NCBI RefSeq assembly: GCF_002899825.2
Contig: NZ_PPED02000003.1
Coordinates: 452,263 to 516,262, forward strand
Length of the DNA: 64,000 bases
Direction of reading: 5' to 3'
Source: Chryseobacterium phosphatilyticum
Lineage (GTDB): Bacteria > Bacteroidota > Bacteroidia > Flavobacteriales > Weeksellaceae
Shown here: piece after piece, positions 61,480 through 64,000 of the stretch
How positions within the stretch are numbered: position 1 is the first letter of the stretch
Layout of the letters: the number at the start of each line of letters is the position of its first letter
Position numbers and translations under genes: made by a program
Notes under the pieces: model-generated
What the model saw: only the letters and a program-made list of their open reading frames with translations
Databases searched by the model: none
Told to the model about the DNA's origin: nothing

Positions 61480-64000
61480 ATGAATACAACACGAAAAAAA
61501 AATCCAGATAATTTTACAAAAAAACAGGGTCTTTATGAGCCTGAATTTGAATTTGATTCCTGCGGAGTTGGTTTTGTAGCGAATATCAAAGGAGTGAAAA
61601 GTTATAAGATTGTAAGTGATGCCATTACCATGTTGGAGAACATGGAACATCGTGGTGCTACCGGATATGAAAGTAATACCGGAGATGGTGCAGGGATACA
61701 AATCCAGATCCCTCATGAGCTTTTATATGATGAGGCATTAAACGTTGGGATAGATTTACCGGAATCCGGATTTTACGGTGTTGGAATGTTATTTTTTTCT
61801 CAGAATAATTTTATTCGGGAAGAATGTAAAGAGGTCATCGCACAATCTGCAGAAAAGCTACATCTTAAAATATTAGGATATCGCCCTGTTCCGGTGAGTA
61901 ATATCGATCTTGGTGATTTGGCAAAAAGTGTGGAGCCCGTGATGGAGATGCTTTTTATTGAGCGTCCTTTTGATCTGGATACAGAAAAAGATTTTGAGAG
62001 AAAGTTATTTATTTTTAAAAATTATATTTCTCATCAGATGATCAGTATTACCAATAATGATCCTATTGGATTTTATGTGGCTTCTTTCTCCTGTAAAAAA
62101 CTTATTTATAAAGGCCAATTGAGAAGTATTCAGGTTCGGAATTATTTTAAAGACCTTACCAATCCCAAAATTCGTTCTGCATTTGGAATGGTACACTCCC
62201 GTTTTGCCACCAATACTTCTCCCACATGGAGCTTGGCTCAGCCATTTAGATTTTTAGCACATAATGGCGAAATAAATACTTTAGGCGGAAATCTTAATTG
62301 GTTGAGATCTTCTGAAAAAATGTTCCAAAGCCCTTTTTTTACCCCTCAGGAAATGGATATGCTACTCCCTTTAACAAAACCAGGACAATCAGATTCTTCA
62401 TATCTCGATAATATGGTGGAGCTGCTGTATCATTCGGGGCGGTCGCTTCCTCATACAATGATGATGCTGATTCCTGAAGCATGGGATGGACATGAACAGA
62501 TGGAGCAATACAAAAAAGATTTCTATGAGTTTCATGCCTGCTTGATGGAGCCCTGGGATGGACCTGCTTCCATCTCCTTTACAGATGGTGATATGATAGG
62601 AGCTACTCTGGATAGAAACGGACTTCGTCCTTCACGATATTGTATTACATCGGATGATTTGGTGATCATGGCATCCGAATCAGGAGCATTGTCTGTAGAT
62701 CCCAAAAAAATAATTAAAAGAGGTCATCTTCAGCCGGGCAAAATGTTTCTTGTAGACATGAAAAAAGGAACAATTATCAGTGATGATGAATTGAAAAAAG
62801 AAATATGTACCTCAAAACCCTACCGGGAATGGTTGGATAGTATGAGGATTAATATTACCGAATTACCCAACCCTAAAATTCGGTTCAATAAACTTCAGAC
62901 AGAAGATATTTTTAAGTATCAGAAGGCATTCGGATATTCCAGAGAAGATTTGGACGGAGTGATTAAAGAAATGGCTTCTCATGGTAAAGAACCGATTGGG
63001 TCAATGGGATTTGATGTTCCGTTAGCTGTGCTGAGTGAGAAACCACAGCATTTGAGTTCATATTTTAAACAGTTATTTGCCCAGGTAACCAATCCATCGA
63101 TAGACCCGATAAGGGAAAAACTGGTCATGTCTTTGACTACCATTATCGGAGGAAATGGAAATCTTTTACAAGAAGATAAAAACTTTGCACATTCTATCAA
63201 ACTGGAAAATCCTGTTATTAACAATAATCAGCTTGAAAAATTAAGAAGCGTTGATACAGGTAGATTTCAAGCCAAAACTATTTATACTTATTTCAATGCA
63301 AGAGGAAAGGAAGGTGAACTGAAAAAAGCGATCGACAGGATTTGCAGGTATGCGGTAGATGCAGTAGATGATGGATTTGAAGTCATTATACTTTCGGATC
63401 GGTCGCTGGATTCTCAGCATGCATCCATTCCTTCACTACTGGCATGCTCAGCAGTACACCATCATTTGATCAGAAAAGGAATCCGGAGAAAGATCGGTTT
63501 GGTAATGGAGGTTGGAGATGTTTGGGAGGTTCATCACTTTGCAACACTATTAGGGTTTGGGGCAACGGCAATTAACCCTTATCTGGCACTGGCAAGTATC
63601 AGACAAATGTTTGATGAAAGGGTATTTGAAGAGGAAAACTTAGTAAGGCTAAAAGATAATTATAAAAAAGCGGTGGGAGATGGACTTTTAAAGATATTTT
63701 CTAAAATGGGCGTTTCCACTTTACAATCCTACCACGGGGCACAAATTTTTGAAATCATAGGGCTGAATAAACTGGTGGTCAATACCTGCTTTACAGGAGC
63801 TGTTTCCAGAATTGAAGGCATTGGATTTGATGAAATCGCGAAAGAAGCTTTGCTAAAACATCAGGACGCATTTAAGGAGGATACGGAAAACTCTTTACTG
63901 GATACAGGAGGTATTTACCAATGGAGAAGTAATAATGAGTATCATCAGTTTAATCCACAATCTATTCATTTACTTCAACAGTCTGCCTGGAACAATGACT
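61480..64000 (+). CDS. gltB: Glutamate synthase large subunit, 3' end cut by window edge
   Basis: GltB makes glutamate from glutamine and 2-oxoglutarate. From the ATG at 61480 the frame stays open to the window end (840 codons seen of about 1500). The short pro-peptide (27 residues) ends before the N-terminal nucleophile Cys28 in DSCGVGFVANIKG, which becomes residue 1 of the mature glutaminase domain. Further marks are HRGATGYESNTGDGAG, HSRFATNTSPTWSLAQPFR, HNGEINTLGGNLNWL and GDMIGATLDRNGLRPSRY. The central domain is present; the FMN and Fe-S parts lie beyond the window. A small subunit gene (gltD) would be expected next. Confidence 0.95.
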   Translation, partial: MNTTRKKNPDNFTKKQGLYEPEFEFDSCGVGFVANIKGVKSYKIVSDAITMLENMEHRGATGYESNTGDGAGIQIQIPHELLYDEALNVGIDLPESGFYGVGMLFFSQNNFIREECKEVIAQSAEKLHLKILGYRPVPVSNIDLGDLAKSVEPVMEMLFIERPFDLDTEKDFERKLFIFKNYISHQMISITNNDPIGFYVASFSCKKLIYKGQLRSIQVRNYFKDLTNPKIRSAFGMVHSRFATNTSPTWSLAQPFRFLAHNGEINTLGGNLNWLRSSEKMFQSPFFTPQEMDMLLPLTKPGQSDSSYLDNMVELLYHSGRSLPHTMMMLIPEAWDGHEQMEQYKKDFYEFHACLMEPWDGPASISFTDGDMIGATLDRNGLRPSRYCITSDDLVIMASESGALSVDPKKIIKRGHLQPGKMFLVDMKKGTIISDDELKKEICTSKPYREWLDSMRINITELPNPKIRFNKLQTEDIFKYQKAFGYSREDLDGVIKEMASHGKEPIGSMGFDVPLAVLSEKPQHLSSYFKQLFAQVTNPSIDPIREKLVMSLTTIIGGNGNLLQEDKNFAHSIKLENPVINNNQLEKLRSVDTGRFQAKTIYTYFNARGKEGELKKAIDRICRYAVDAVDDGFEVIILSDRSLDSQHASIPSLLACSAVHHHLIRKGIRRKIGLVMEVGDVWEVHHFATLLGFGATAINPYLALASIRQMFDERVFEEENLVRLKDNYKKAVGDGLLKIFSKMGVSTLQSYHGAQIFEIIGLNKLVVNTCFTGAVSRIEGIGFDEIAKEALLKHQDAFKEDTENSLLDTGGIYQWRSNNEYHQFNPQSIHLLQQSAWNND

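Noticed and set aside
1..64000. tRNA, rRNA, CRISPR arrays, prophage or intact insertion sequences
   Set aside because: I looked for cloverleaf ends, spaced direct repeats, integrase or transposase genes and saw none that could be supported.

Overview
This window looks like a chromosomal segment of a Chryseobacterium-type flavobacterium (Bacteroidota, Weeksellaceae). The evidence is the AT-rich sequence, promoters of the Bacteroidota kind (TTTG about 19-20 bp before TAnnTTTG), several secreted proteins with type IX secretion (T9SS) C-terminal sorting domains, gliding-motility gldFG, and a protein-glutaminase of the Chryseobacterium proteolyticum type. I saw no rRNA, tRNA, CRISPR array or intact insertion sequence.

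Layout. 1-14547 is mostly housekeeping: an Old Yellow Enzyme (cut by the window start), an AEC transporter, a TauE/SafE permease, priA, a PBP4-type D,D-carboxypeptidase, a T9SS-sorted M1 aminopeptidase, a JmjC-like cupin protein, kbl, a HemJ-like oxidase and gldF-gldG. 14677-18754 is a minus-strand accessory block: a Schlafen/AlbA_2 ATPase-like regulator with an XRE partner, a DUF2314-ankyrin protein, an unknown protein and a DUF4268 protein. 18960-20740 holds an Rrf2 regulator, a second TauE permease and a small monooxygenase.

20822-38636 is the most interesting part. It contains a full heme-uptake operon (hmuR, hmuY, hmuT, hmuU, hmuV, a methyltransferase, hmuS), a secreted HmuY-like T9SS protein, a cleaved-adhesin-like T9SS protein, and a 2224-residue SpvB/RHS protein with a likely C-terminal toxin and a small downstream immunity candidate. 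Three copies of one 15-24-15 inverted-repeat operator, best read as Fur-type iron boxes, sit before the secreted HmuY-like gene, the RHS operon and the divergent adhesin/hmuR pair. The RHS toxin therefore appears wired into the heme/iron regulon. A ChaN-like protein and a secreted, ligand-altered peptide deformylase follow.

40438-45998 contains a nitroreductase-ohrR-ohr operon with a clear OhrR-type operator, an SDR, the protein-glutaminase and lipB. 46030-53622 is a complete trp operon (trpE-G-D-C-F, a GNAT gene, trpB-A), headed by a leader peptide with three consecutive Trp codons and an intrinsic terminator, which is a textbook attenuator layout. 53709-64000 carries membrane and lipoprotein genes, a c-type cytochrome, rlmF, lysS, a TPR/HTH sensor-regulator, a small HTH protein and the start of gltB (cut by the window end).
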